64,000 nt of DNA from Geosiphon pyriformis (lineage: Eukaryota > Glomeromycota > Glomeromycetes > Archaeosporales > Geosiphonaceae): assembly GCA_016748015.1 (NCBI GenBank), contig JAAOMT010000073.1:1-64000 (forward strand), read 5' to 3'. The position numbers and the translations under genes were made by a program. Under the pieces are notes generated by a model that saw only the letters and a program-made list of their open reading frames with translations, searched no databases and was not told the origin of the DNA. Shown here in pieces: positions 10,615 through 22,614 of the stretch. Each line of letters begins with the position of its first letter. The stretch's first letter is position 1.

Positions 10615-11045
10615 ATTATGCCTGAACACGTGCATGATACTGATGCAGGATTTGATCTAAGATATCCAAGGAAAGATCCCATTAAATTGGAACCACATTC
10701 GTACATTTGTATCAATCTGAAAATAACACTAGAAATTCTAGCAACAACAATAGTTTAACTAGCATTCAGAAGTAGTTTAGCGAAAAAAAAAATCAACATC
10801 AGAGGAGGAATAATTGATGCAGGATATGTAGGAAATATCATTGCTATGCTACAAAATGACTCAGAAAAGACCTATATTATAGAGCCAAATAAAAAGATAG
10901 CACAGACAATATTCTTGCCTCTGGTGAAAATAGCTCAGTTAGTATTAATGGGAAACAGGAAAGAGTTAGGGATTACTGCTAAAGGAATACAGAGATTTGG
11001 ATCAATAGATAAAATAGACATACCAGTTAATATAGTAGAGAAAGA
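10615..11045 (+). pseudogene. Ty3-1 dUTPase domain
   Basis: All five motifs of trimeric dUTPases are recognisable in order: DAGFDLRYP (about 10640), SSLAKKKI, RGGIIDAGYVGNI (about 10800-10835), KKIAQTIFLPL (about 10890-10920) and RFGSIDK, the last corresponding to GFGSTGR in Ty3-2. It would hydrolyse dUTP to dUMP and limit uracil in element cDNA. An in-frame TAA near 10757 breaks this copy. It lies between the Cys-rich segment and RT in the pol region. dUTPases are known in some retroviruses; in a Ty3-type element this is unusual. Confidence 0.85.
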
Positions 11046-11459
11046 GGTTATTGACAAAGGAGAAATTATCTCAACCCATTAATCAATTTCTATTCTACCA
11101 TATGACCAGTATATGTTAGCCCTAAAAAGAGAAGTAAAGAATCAAGCTTAGTTGTTTGAAGCAGAAGCCACCATTTGTGAATTAGAAGAGATTGGACTCA
11201 CTAATCTCTACATATTAGTCAAAAGCCTCAAAAATATCAAAATTTCCATCTACAACACAATGGGAAGTGTTATTGAAATACCAAAAAAAATTATTATTGG
11301 ATATTTAACCACTGAAGTTGAGGATCAACCACCAAACCACATTCCAGATTTTCTACAGCTTTGTAGATATGTGAATATTACATCACAAACCATTTATGGA
11401 CAAAGCAAATGTTATCTGCTCCAACTGAAACAATTGGAACAAATGAATTTGGGAAATTT

Positions 11460-12360
11460 AGACCCACTTTAACAAATACAACTTAAGATATTACTCAACA
11501 ATTTCAATAACATCTTTGCCAGTGAAAATAAATTTGGCAGAACTAACATAATCTAGCACCAGATTAAGACTGAAGATGAAATGCCAATAAAACAAAGAGC
11601 ATATAGAATACCACCAGCTAGTCATGAAATCATTTGTCAAGAAATTAATCAAATGTTTGACAATAGACTAATTCAGCCATCAATAAGCCCATGGTTATTA
11701 CCAGTGGTACTAGTTTGAAAGAAAAATGGAAAGATTCATTTTTGTGTAGACTATTGAAAACTGAATGGAGTAACTAAAAGTGATAGTTATCTAATTCCAA
11801 AGATCCAAAAACTATTTGATGCTTTTGGAGGAAATAAATGGTTCTTGACACTGGACTTAGATAGTGGTTACTGACAAGTAGCCATGCATCCAGCCAACAA
11901 AAAAAAAACAGCATTTACCACCAGAGAAAAAAATTTTGAGTTTGAAGTCATGCCATTTGGCTTGATGAATGCTCCAGCAACATTCCAATGGCTTATGAAG
12001 ATTGTCTATACTGGATTACTGTGAAAATCAGTAGTTGTTTACTTAAACAACACCAATGTGTTTTCCAAAACATTTGATGATTATCTACATCATCTTTAAC
12101 AAGTATTTGAAAGATTGAGAAGAGTGGAATTAAAGCTAAATGCCACTAAATGCTTTTTTGAAAAAACTGAACTCAAATTTTTGGGACATATTGTAAGCAA
12201 AAACAGTATCAAAACAGATCCAAATAAGATAGAGACTGTTAAAAACTTTTTAGTACCAAATAATCCCACAGAATTGAGAGCATTCTTGGGATTTGCTGGA
12301 TACTACCGCCACTTTATCAAAGACTTTTCCAAAATAGCTCAACCACTGCACTAGTTTCAA
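11460..12360 (+). pseudogene. Ty3-1 reverse transcriptase
   Basis: Classic Ty3 RT motifs in order: KNGKIHFCVDY (11720), NKWFLTLDLDSGY (11835), [14 protein letters not shown] (11945), then the catalytic box as VYLNN (about 12040) where Ty3-2 has VYLDD. FLGHIVSK and FLGFAGYYRHFIKDFSKIA follow. Both catalytic Asp residues are Asn by G-to-A change. Stops replace Trp or Gln in SGYWQV, LLWK and HLQQVF and an Arg-type position at VLV-stop-KKNG. Not functional. Confidence 0.92.
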
Positions 12361-12439
12361 ACAAAGAATGCCAAGTATAAATAGACAGAAACCCAGCAAG
12401 AAGCTTTTGATAAATTAAGAAGAAAGTTCATTCAAGTTC

Positions 12440-12845
12440 CAGTATTAATCTATTCAGATTATAACAAGCCATTTATTATCACTACCAATCCATTAGATCA
12501 AACATTGAGAGCAGTACTATCACAAAAAAAACCAGATGGAAGAGAACATCCAGTAACTTATGCCAGTAGAAGCTTAAGTCCAGCTGAAAAAAACTATGAA
12601 ACACCAGCATTAGAACACTTAGCAATTTATTGGGCAGTCATGAAATAGAAAGAATACTTAAGCCAAAAGTTTGAAATATATATGGATCACAAAGAATTAA
12701 CTTTAATCCAGAAACAAGAATTTGGAAATGACTGTCATGTCAGATAAAAAATAGAACTTTCACTATTCAATTATACAATACATTATAAAAAAGGAAAAGA
12801 CAATGGAAATGCCAACAGTTTATTACAAATGAGACAAATCTAAAA
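12440..12845 (+). pseudogene. Ty3-1 RNase H
   Basis: PFIITTNPLDQ at 12470 is the Ty3-type RNase H start, with the first catalytic Asp changed to Asn (TTDAS in Ty3-2). It is followed by HPVTYASRSLSPAEKNYET, IYWAVMK-stop-KEYLSQKFE and MDHKELT. It follows RT directly in the same polyprotein. Stops at 12646 and near 12746. Confidence 0.85.
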
Positions 12846-12922
12846 ACCACTTCAACCCAAAAATATAACAAAAGATAAATATACAAAAATACCAACAACT
12901 TCAACATTATATAAATACCTAA

Positions 12923-14257
12923 TTGTTCAAGAAGAAATTATCTCAAAAAGAACAAAACAACATAAAACAACAATCAAAATATTTTATCAATCATCAAAAT
13001 ATACTGTACCGAAAAAATAGAAGAAATTCAGACCAGCCAACAAGAGTAATTACAGAACCAGAAAAAGAGACAATATTGTTCAATATGTACTCAGATCCAA
13101 CAGCAGGACATTTTTATAAAGAAGCAACCATGGAAAAAACTAGAAGAAAATACTATTGGCCATCAATATATTCAGATATTATTCAATATGTTCAAAATTG
13201 TGATGCTTGTTAGAAAAGAAGAGGAACAAAACCCAGTGAATTATTGAGACCAATTAAAATGAGACAACCATTTGATTGAATTGGAATTAACTTAGTTGGA
13301 CTATTAACAATTACCAATAGAGGCAACAAATATATTGCAATAGCCATGGATTATCTCACTAAATGGCCAGAAACAAAAGCCATTCAAAGAGCAGATGCAG
13401 AATTCATTGCCAAATTCATTTATCAAGATCTGATCTGTCAACATGGATGTTCAAAAGAATTATTATTAGATCAAGAAACTCACTTTGTAAACAAAATATT
13501 AGCAGAATTAAGCCAAAGATTTGGAATAAAAAGACTACTATCATTACTATACCATCCACAAACAAATGAGTTAGTTGAAAGATTCAATAGAATACTGTGT
13601 AAAGCAATAGCCAAAATTAGCCAAGAAAACCAGGACAAATGGAATTCATTTATACCATCAGTATTACTTACTTATCAGACAATGAAGCAAGATACTATAC
13701 AAACAACACCATTTGAATTGGTATACAGTAGAACTGCAACATTACCAGTTGAAATAGAGGTCAATACATATCCAACTAAACCAATAACAGAAGATAATTT
13801 CTAAGAAACATTGTTGAGAAGAACATATGACTTAATAAAAACACTAGAAAACAGATGACAAAAAGCAGCTGATAACATCCAAAAGTCACAAGAAAAGCAA
13901 AAAGAAAGACATGATAAACAACTACCAAATAAACCAGTTGAATTCAAGATTGGAGACAAAGTACTTTTACATTATACCAAAGCAGAAAAACAATAGAGTG
14001 GAAAATTCGACCTCAAATGGAATGGACCATTTCATATAGAAAAAATTCTAGGAAATAGAGCTTATAAATTAAAATGGGACAACAAAATCTTAACCAAAGC
14101 AGCACATGGTAATCGACTGAAACCATATCACCATACAGTATCAATATCCACCAGTAATATTTCACAATTAGGAGTACAAAAAATACTAGTTCAATCAGAT
14201 GAGATTCTACAAGATCTAGAACCAATCATAGTTATTAAACCAAACACATTAAATTGA
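12923..14257 (+). pseudogene. Ty3-1 integrase
   Basis: N-terminal HHCC zinc domain (the H of AGHFY and of the segment before it, with CDAC at about 13200), then a catalytic core with DQETHFVN (second Asp) and ELVERFN (Glu). The first catalytic Asp reads Asn (INLVG; DLVRP in Ty3-2). The C-terminal part has the conserved KIGDKVLL and GKFD.KWNGPFHIE..LGNRAYKL segment, a GPY/F-type module of Ty3 integrases. Stops near 13213, 13279, 13802, 13858 and 13994. Would insert element cDNA; dead here. Confidence 0.9.
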
Positions 14258-14310
14258 ACAACCAAAAGTATATAAAAACACAGTACACACAACAAAAGCA
14301 ACCAAGAAAA

Positions 14311-14946
14311 ATGAAAATACCAGATCATATTCACACTATAGCTTAACAATTGTTCCAAGCCTTAAGTCAACAACAATTAGACATGGAAATTATTATTAAC
14401 AACCAGATAATTTGTTATCAAAACACCCAAAGAAAGATGAAAAATACACCATATCAGCGGCCACCAAAGAATAATAAAAACTGAACAAATAACTTAATAG
14501 AAAAAATGAAGAACACTTTTAGAAAAATACCTATTATGGCACCAACAGAAAAGTTTACAAAAGAAAATTGAAAGCAATGAATAGAACAACTTCCAATATC
14601 ATATTGCTATTACCAGTTAGGTCAAAAGTTGAATATTCAGGAGTTGTATATCAACAAATCTAAGAAAATATTCAACCAAGACATAATACAGCAAATTGAA
14701 GAATTTATCAGAAAGAAAACAAACTTAATACTATATGTTAAAACAATGTACCAATTATACAACATATTTCAGAACTATCCAAAAATACTATTACACTCTA
14801 ACATGGAAACCATAACCATTAACCAATGGGGAAGAATAAACAATACACAGATAGAAAATGTGAGAAACAAAGTCGAACAAACAATACTTGAAAAAAAAGT
14901 ACTAGAATTAATTCAAAATGAAGATTTCAATAGAGCTCAATATTAA
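14311..14946 (+). pseudogene. Ty3-1 extra ORF after integrase (ORF3)
   Basis: Starts at an ATG 54 bases after the integrase stop and ends TAA at 14944-14946, immediately before the polypurine tract. It is open without break for 14629-14946. It aligns with 54722-54099 of Ty3-2: shared QLFQ, IQQLPISYCYY.L-like, NIQ.LY..K.K, FQ..P.ILL, NQ.G.I.N.Q.E and a final FNRA/FDRA. Predicted mostly helical, Gln/Asn/Ile-rich, with no signal peptide or membrane span, so it does not look like an envelope protein. Unknown function. Confidence 0.6.
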
Positions 14947-14959
14947 AAGGAGGAGATAA
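14945..14959 (+). promoter_or_regulatory. Polypurine tract of Ty3-1
   Basis: AAAAGGAGGAGATAA abuts the 3' LTR start at 14960, as expected for the plus-strand DNA primer site. Confidence 0.75.
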
Positions 14960-15782
14960 TGTTACTCATAAAAAGAAAACAGATATAAAAAAATAGTAGG
15001 CCAATAAGAAAGTAGTAGTTAGCACATAAGCACATTGTTCAGCAATATGGAGCAATGTCAAAAATCACAGCACATCACTCAGCAATGTGGAGCAATGTCA
15101 AGAAAATATAGCACATTACTAAGCAATGTGAGCATTGCTTGAGAAATTATAGCACATTGCTTGATAATGTGACCAATCTCATAGAACCCAAATTATGTAT
15201 ATATAGTGGTAGTATTAGAAGTAAAAAAGACAGACCTCTTAGTTTAGATTTTATCTAAGTGACTTTCCCATCCACAAATATCAATAAATAATTATTTTCT
15301 ATTTTAAATTCACTCCTACTATCAATACTTTATGTTAATAGTAATTGATACTTAACCACACTGGAACAATAGCTCTTGATCATGGCTATTAACAGGATAC
15401 TAACTTGCAATTGCTTTTGTTTAAATTTTGTTTATTTTTTTTTATTTTTTTTGTTTTATTAAAATTGATTAAGGATTAAGCGCTGAGATACAGACATCAT
15501 AGAACTGGTAAAAGATCCGTAAAACAAGGGTAAAACACTCATAGATTTGAGAATAGCTTACCAGGAGAATTATCAGCCACTATGTTGAGAAAGAAATTTG
15601 ATGGAATTGCAATTCCAAGAGACTACTGAAAACAATTGTTAAATCTTTGTCTATTATATAAAACACTCTACAACAAATCTTCAGATCAATAAAATCTTTA
15701 GATATCTATGCCAGAGTACCACTCAAGCACCAAGTTATGGATTTGTTATTTGCTTTGAGACCCCAAATAATTATCTGTAGCA
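14960..15782 (+). repeat. 3' LTR of Ty3-1
   Basis: Same length and order as the 5' LTR: palindrome array at about 15028-15180, TATATATA near 15199, and R/U5 block. It ends GTAGCA rather than GTAACA. Followed by the target duplication ATGG and then LINE A ORF1. Confidence 0.92.
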
Positions 15783-17090
15783 ATGGGCCTGAAAAATTAC
15801 ATTTAAAAAATAAATAACCAAACTGCCCATATTTTTCACAATAAACCAGATCTATTTTAGTCCAAAAAAACTTAATACTGCTCAGAATAAACTCTGTATG
15901 AAAAGCTAACTCCAATTTTTTTTTGATTTAAAGCCAATTATTGCATAGTGAATCTTATTGTCAATTTTAAATAATTGATTTATGATATAAGTTTTTCTAT
16001 TAGTTCTATCTAATAAAATACCAAAATTATAAGCAGTTGTTTTTACTAGCAAAATAAACAAAAATGACTTAAACCAATTTCTTAAAATCTAAATATTATG
16101 ATCTTTTATAGCTTTGACTATGCATACTGAATTTTTTCTAATTAAAAATAACCACTTTGCTACCAATTGATCTGTTTAAGCTAATTTGGCAAATTCTATT
16201 ACAGTTTTTTGTTACAGTCTAATTAATTATAAGCAGATTGATATTACTTGACCAAACTTAAAAAGAGCTGTGACAATTATTTTTTTTGGTATATTTATAA
16301 AAATTTTCTTAATAACTATGGCCTAATTTGAACAAATTTTTTGTCTCTTAACATTATTGTTTATGATGATTTTTTTTCTGGCCAATAATATAGTCTTTTC
16401 TATGCTCTTTTTTGATATAAATATTAATTAGATAATTTTTTTTAAATTTTAAAAGAATGATAGTCTCTTCAAAACCATGAATTATTGAAAAAATTTTCTT
16501 GAAAAATTAAGTTTTTTTCATTGCTAATTTGTTTTTAACTGCCAAAAAATTAATGTTTAAGACAAAAAACTTTTTAACAAATATTTTTACTTAAATCTTG
16601 ATTATTTTAAGATTAATTCATTTTTTGTCCAGAAAAATAGATAAGTAGAAAGGGAAAAAAACCTCATTATCATCTATGTTAAAGTTAAAAGAGCCAATTA
16701 TGAAATTAAAGGCAGCATTAATATTAATTTGCTTAGTCTTGAAAGTATTTGTTTTAGAATCTAACTGCTTTTTTTCTTTATTATTTGTTTTATAACCAGT
16801 ATTATCATCCAAAAAAACCACTTTAGAAGTATTTTTATTTGTGTTTATTTTAGCAAACTGACTAACAACATGTCTTAAACCAGCAAAACTTAAGTCTGTT
16901 TTATTATTTAAGTATTTTATTTTGTCAAAAGAAGCTTTTTACTTCTGTGTTAAGCTTTTACTAACTAAACCAAAAGCTAAAATTTGGGCTGGTCTTCTCT
17001 TACCTACAGAATTACTCATGGTAGCAGTTAATTTAACAACAAAAAAGTTTGTTTTTTGGAAAATTATGAAATATAAAAACAAAAAAAAAC
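15783..17090 (-). mobile_element. LINE A 5' part with ORF1 N-terminus
   Basis: Continuation of the LINE interrupted at 5843. ORF1 starts at the ATG at 17019-17017 (MSNSVGKRRPAQI...). It reads through a segment at 16821-16618 that aligns with LINE D (KQININAAF...NFNIDD...LDKK against KHVNTGAVF...NFSMDN...LKKK). It reaches a zinc knuckle at about 15870-15810 (CEKYGQFGYLFFKC, with the His of the knuckle changed to Tyr). Several stops and frameshifts. An A-rich leader precedes the ATG and resembles those of LINE B and D. Confidence 0.8.
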
Positions 17091-17811
17091 AAAAAACTTT
17101 TTTTACAAAAATTATTCTTTAAAGAATTATGGACATAAAAGATAAAGAAGTTTTAGTTTTTTTTAAGTTTTTATTATATTAAGCAAAAATATTTAATATT
17201 AAGTCTTAAAATAAATTTTGTAATTTGTAAATAATTTTAATTAAAAATTATTTGTTTAAAGTTATTAAGCTTAATTAAAAACCAATTAAAAAAAATATTA
17301 AATTTATTTAATTTATGTTTTTATTTTTTTATTTTATAAATACTATTTATTATAATATAATTACAAAAAATTTTAAAATAAATATAATTTATGTTTTTAT
17401 ATATATAACTAGCTATTTGAATTAATTAAGATTATATTAAATATTTACAAATTTAAAAACACTTAAATTAAATATGATTTATGCACTTTTTATATATAAC
17501 CAATTACTTAAATTAATTAAAACACAAATTAAACTAAATTAAAAAAAGCCAAAAGTAAATTTAATTTACTAAATTTATTTATAAAACTATTTAAATCTTA
17601 ATTATTAAAAACAAATTTACTTAATAATAATCTGGTTTTTTTAATATTATATTTGATATTAAAACTATTTATATATTACAATATTACCAAATATTTAATA
17701 ATTAAATTATTTAAAAAAAATGGTTTAATATTACTTAATTTATTTTTATTTATGATATTAAATTTTATTTTATTTTTTTTATTTTTTTATATATATATTT
17801 AATGAGTGAAG
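17091..17811. other. A/T-rich spacer between LINE A and LINE B
   Basis: Almost pure A and T with short runs and no frame that matches a known protein. Probably decayed repeat sequence. No RNA gene or regulatory signal seen. Confidence 0.5.
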
Positions 17812-17910
17812 TCCAAATACTAAATAAAATACATCATTATATAATCTAAACTAAGCACGAATCATGCTTTTACTACACGCAACCAGCCATTCAGACCAGT
17901 CAGAACAATA

Positions 17911-20900
17911 CTAAACACTTATAAGAACAAAAACTACATCATTAACACCTGAGAAAAACAAACAGGACTTACAAAACCCAAAACTGATGCCAAATGCATC
18001 CTTGATATCCAACAACCTAACTACACTATCTGAGAGCCACTCAGATAAACCAGAAATAAAGATGGGAATAGAGCCATCACAAGGAATTAGCCCACACTTT
18101 TCCATAAAAGCTTGGTGTTTTGCATAGACCAATCAGATATTCTCCCAAAAAATGAGACAAAGCCCATGCACAAAGTCCACAATCCTTTCACACCCAACCT
18201 TAAAATCACCAAAAACCAAAACAAACTCATGACACCAACTACTAAACACAAAGCCCTTATACAAAGCCATGCCAACTCCAACCTTTGAAACACAAGAAGC
18301 CAGTAACTGCAAAACACATGAAGAAGAGCGAGACAAACCAGAAAGAGCCTTCCAAGCCAAAGCATAAGCATTCAGCAACTGAGCATGACTGGTGGCATCA
18401 TGAAGACAAGAAAAAACATGGTCCAAGACCTTGACATTACCACAGAACAAACACACCACACTGGGGTAACTCTTATTATATAAATGCTTGTGCACAGCAA
18501 CAGGCAATTGCTAATGGAAGGCTTTCATAAAATATGACTAATAGCTAGCCGTTTGCACAGTAGTGAAGCCAGCAGCCAAGTGAGAATCAAGATGCCACAC
18601 CATAGAGAACCTGGACCAGTTGATATTAGCATGCAAACTATCTACCACAATTCAAGAACCAGACTCAGCCTCTCAGCGAGCACAATGAATACCATAAAAA
18701 ACATCATAAACAAAGTGCCTAGAATTCCCAGAAACCGCAGTACCATTAGCACTCAGAAAACGTTCATTGATTAAATGAGGCAAATGCCAGACAGAGAAAG
18801 CAGCATCTTTGACAAGCACATTAGCACATTTATTGTCTGAAACACCAGAATAGCCCCTAACCTTAAACCAATTTACATTCAAATTTTTACGACTAATTAC
18901 ATTAGCAATGTGGCGACATTTGATCCAACAATGGTTTCTGAAATCAGGATAAACCAGCAAAGATTCAGATTTGCATGCATCTAAAGCAGCTTGGCTGTCC
19001 AAAAATAAGTCAACTACACAAAAAGGAGGAATACACTCAAGAGCCAAAGCAATAGCCTGCAATTCTACCAGAATAGAAAAAACCAAACCAGACACCCCTA
19101 CACCCAAACCTGCATTAATGTCTTCAAAGAAAGCAGCAGCACCTGCCTTTATGCCAACAGTATCCAGACCACTTAAAGAACCATCTGTATATACAGAGAG
19201 GTGAGCCACATCAGCATCCAACAGCTTGTTATATACAACACCAAAACCATGAGATTGACAAACATCAGAACCAGCATGAACATTCTCAAAGGAGAAACAA
19301 ACAGAAAAAGAACCAACATTGCCAAGAAAGCGAACAGATAGATCAAACCAGAAAGGGATTGGGCCACAAAAATCCAGCCTCTTCCAATGTTTAAAGGTGC
19401 TCCAGCTGAAAACACCACCAGTGCAGTCACGCAGTTGGTTCACAAAAGCAATTTCATAATGCCTAAGTGAAGACACACATCTGACAAAACAAGGTTCACC
19501 AAGAACCTGACATATGGGCATACCATTCTGGATGCAAAAAGCACTAGCCAGAGAGCCACCCAAAGACAGATCACAATCAGAAAAAATACAAACTACACCT
19601 GCCAAAAAATTATTTGAGGGGCTGACACCAACACAAGCCGGAAACAGCAAAGGATAACAAGGATGCCAGCTGAGGACCTGGAGATTATGAGACTTGTAAG
19701 AAAACAAATGACCCAAAATACCAACCAAATTCGTGAAAGCAACAACAGAGGCTGATTTACTCTCAACCTGCACTTGTTCAAAAGACTTTAAATTATACAA
19801 TGAAGAATGTTAAAGCACATCATTGGGGAAATCATGGGGCAGTCCAGACTTTGATTTCAAGACCTTGTGCAGCAGAGCATCTTATTTATTACAAACACCA
19901 ACTGGAATAAAGCTGAATTGAGTCCTGTAACTGACGATGGGAAAAAGAACTGCAGACACCAAATACACAAACTGTTTGTCAAAAACTGCTTTCTTTAAAA
20001 CCAGGTTCACAAAAAAATGGACATCTGACTGAGCTTTAGCCAGACTAGGCTTTGAAAGACCCTCAGAAGACAAAAAAATACCCAGGTAATGATGAGGTTC
20101 TCCCTTCTTGGTAACAGAAATAGGTGAACTACTGACAGTCAAATGAGACATAACAACCCAGCAGTTGATAGGAATGACAACAGTCTTATCATTATTAATC
20201 AAAATGTCATTTAACTTAAAGAATTTACTGGCAACATTGAGGATATGCTGTGTGGCAGCCTGGCTGCTACTGACCCAAATTGTATCATCAACAAAAACAC
20301 CAGCAGCCAGAAATGACATTAGCTCAGCTTAAGATTCTACCCAGCCAGTTTTGGAAATAAAATGCAAATTTAATCTGTAACCACACATGCTTTTCTGCCT
20401 TTTAACCTCACACAAAAGTAAATCATAAAATATGTGCCAAAGAAGTGGCGAAAAAACCTCCCCTTGGTCCAAACCATCATAAACTTGGTAATCATTAGTC
20501 AAGCCAAAATCAGTTATCACTCGGTTATAATAATTATTGTGAATGCTACCAAAAAATCAAACAAACTTGTCACACATCTTGATCCTAACCAAACTTCTTC
20601 TAAGATGTTCCCAACCAACAGAATTGTACACCTTATGTATATCCTGTAAAACCAGCCACAGCTTCCAGTTTTTTTCCAAAGCATCCTCGATTACAGAACC
20701 AATGGTAAAAATAGGTGATTGTGTGGTTGTGTTTTTTAGCACAAAAAAATTGTCTCTGTGGAGAACATCAAATACACTACAAGCTGAAGATATCCTGTCC
20801 GAAAGTATCTTAGAAAGTACTTTGCAAGCTGTTTTGATCAAAGCAATAGGATGCGTATTTGTAAGAACCCCCTCCTATTCATATGGTTTTGGAATCATTG

Positions 20901-22614
20901 AGATCTAAGCTTCCCTTCAAGGCCCAGACACTAACTCACTAACCAAGCAAAAGTTCAAAAGCACTAAAAGCATATCTAAAACCAATTTATCACAATGCTT
21001 CCACAATTCATTCGAGATGCCAGAGAGACCTGCTGCTTTCTCATTAGGCAAACCCAAGACCACATCAAACATTTCATCAAAACCAATAGGACTCATCATG
21101 TTAAAAAAGTCATCATCAAAAACATAATTTAAAGACTAAAATTGGGAAACCCAATCATCAAAGATATCAGTTACTATCACACGCTTCCTGGTCCAACTCT
21201 TCATAATTTCATCCACCTTAGATTTAACCAAATCAGGCTCTAGCACCAGCTTATTATCCACAACCAGATAATCCAACACCACCTTATAGAAAGAATGTTC
21301 TAGCACACTTCTGATAGTACGACTCTTGTCTAACTCAAAGCTCTCCATTCTTTTATTAATGGCCTGCTTGATACAGAAATCTTCAGCACATTTGAATTCT
21401 ACCAATTTGGATGAATGGTAAAATTTCTTTGCCTTTACCAGAGCAGAGCAAATAACATCAAAATTAGAACCTGAAAGAAAGAGAGACCTTACTGTTGATG
21501 CACCAGCAGAGTCAAAAACACACCATATATCCAAAAGCAATACAAAATTGACATCAGAAATCAAATGAGATGCCTTCACCAGCTTGGAAACCAGCAGTTC
21601 CAGCTTATGAAACCAAGAAAAAACTTTGGTGTACACACTATCAAAACCCTTAAACCATTTTTTTTTGAAAGCCCCATCTGCCGAAAGAACCATAATCTTT
21701 TGAACAATGCTCCACATCACATCCAGATCAGAAAATCTCCTGGCTGAAGAAAACTCATTCAAGAACATGGCAGTATTGGCCACTGTAAACATCTTAAATT
21801 CACGTCATTTAACATCATTTGCAGATTTGACATCAAATTTCCAATGATCCTTATTCACCTGTTTGTGCAGCAAATTCAATTAAACATTGAGCAAACCACC
21901 AACACCCACAGAGACAGAAACAGCCTTGTGATCAATATCAAAATAATCCACAACATCATCTATACCATGATCCACCATAGCATTAACAAGATTTGAGGAA
22001 ACAAACACATAGTCAATTGTCTTAGCAACACCACAAGAATTACACCAGATGGGTGTCTTTGCAAAAAGGCTCCCACCCAAAGAATTCATCAAACCTAAAT
22101 CAAAACATTTCCTGAAGCTAGTACTCTTGTGAAATCCATCTTCGTTGAAATTGCCACCTAAGATAACGAAAGAAGATTCATTTACAGCCCTTGCAATTCA
22201 AGAATTAACATCGTCTACCTGAAAAAAACGTACTGCCAAAGACACTCTAGTGTACAGACCCAAGATTGATACAAATAATTTATTTTTGAAGAGCAACTTA
22301 ATAGAAAAAAGTCTGCCAGGAATCTCTGAGACCTTACTTACATGCCGAGCTAAAGAATTGTCCATAATAATTGCCACACTAGCACCCAAATGACCAGCAT
22401 CCAAACCCAAAGTGAAACCCAAACCCCATCAAATTTGTTCATGATTTAAGGACAGATCTTACCTTTCAGCTTAGTTTCAGTAACAATAGAAACCAAATTG
22501 CCCATTTCTAAATGCCAACAAACAATGTCATTCTGCTTTGCAGAATTGTTCATGCCCCGAACATTACACATCACAATTTTCTAGACAAAACTACTCATTG
22601 AAAAAGAAGTAAGG
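17911..22614 (-). pseudogene. LINE B ORF2: endonuclease, reverse transcriptase, RNase H
   Basis: The ATG at 22604-22602 overlaps the ORF1 stop as ATGA. Domains in order: endonuclease (CNVRGMN at about 22560, TETK, GNFN where GDFN is usual, FDIDHKAVSV at about 21920); linker (21792-21136); RT (21099-19880) with VFVDDTIWVS at about 20290; RNase H (about 19210-18780) with VYTDGS, VELQAIAL and FLDSQAAL; and a CLFC..H....C finger at about 18450. The RNase H motif expected as GHSG..GNE.AD reads GYSGVSDNKCAN, so the late His and Asp are lost. Multiple stops and frameshifts. The intact protein would nick target DNA and reverse-transcribe its own RNA there. Confidence 0.88.

Larger units (their letters stand above)
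5844..15782 (+). mobile_element. Ty3-1, complete Ty3-type LTR retrotransposon with dUTPase
   Basis: Two 823-bp LTRs (5844-6666, 14960-15782) begin TGTTAC; the 5' one ends GTAACA and the 3' one GTAGCA. ATGG flanks both sides (5840-5843 and 15783-15786), giving a 4-bp target duplication inside LINE A ORF1. Order of parts: PBS, gag N-part, gag capsid-like part, CCHC knuckle, protease, Cys-rich segment, dUTPase, RT, RNase H, integrase, extra ORF, polypurine tract. The RT-RNase H-IN order is that of Ty3/gypsy elements. All frames carry stops, and the RT active site is altered, so the copy is dead. The LTRs differ mainly by transitions. It is younger than its LINE A host. Confidence 0.93.

Noticed and set aside
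14311-14946. Envelope gene after integrase
   Set aside because: No signal peptide, membrane span or furin-like site in either copy; kept as an unknown ORF3 instead.
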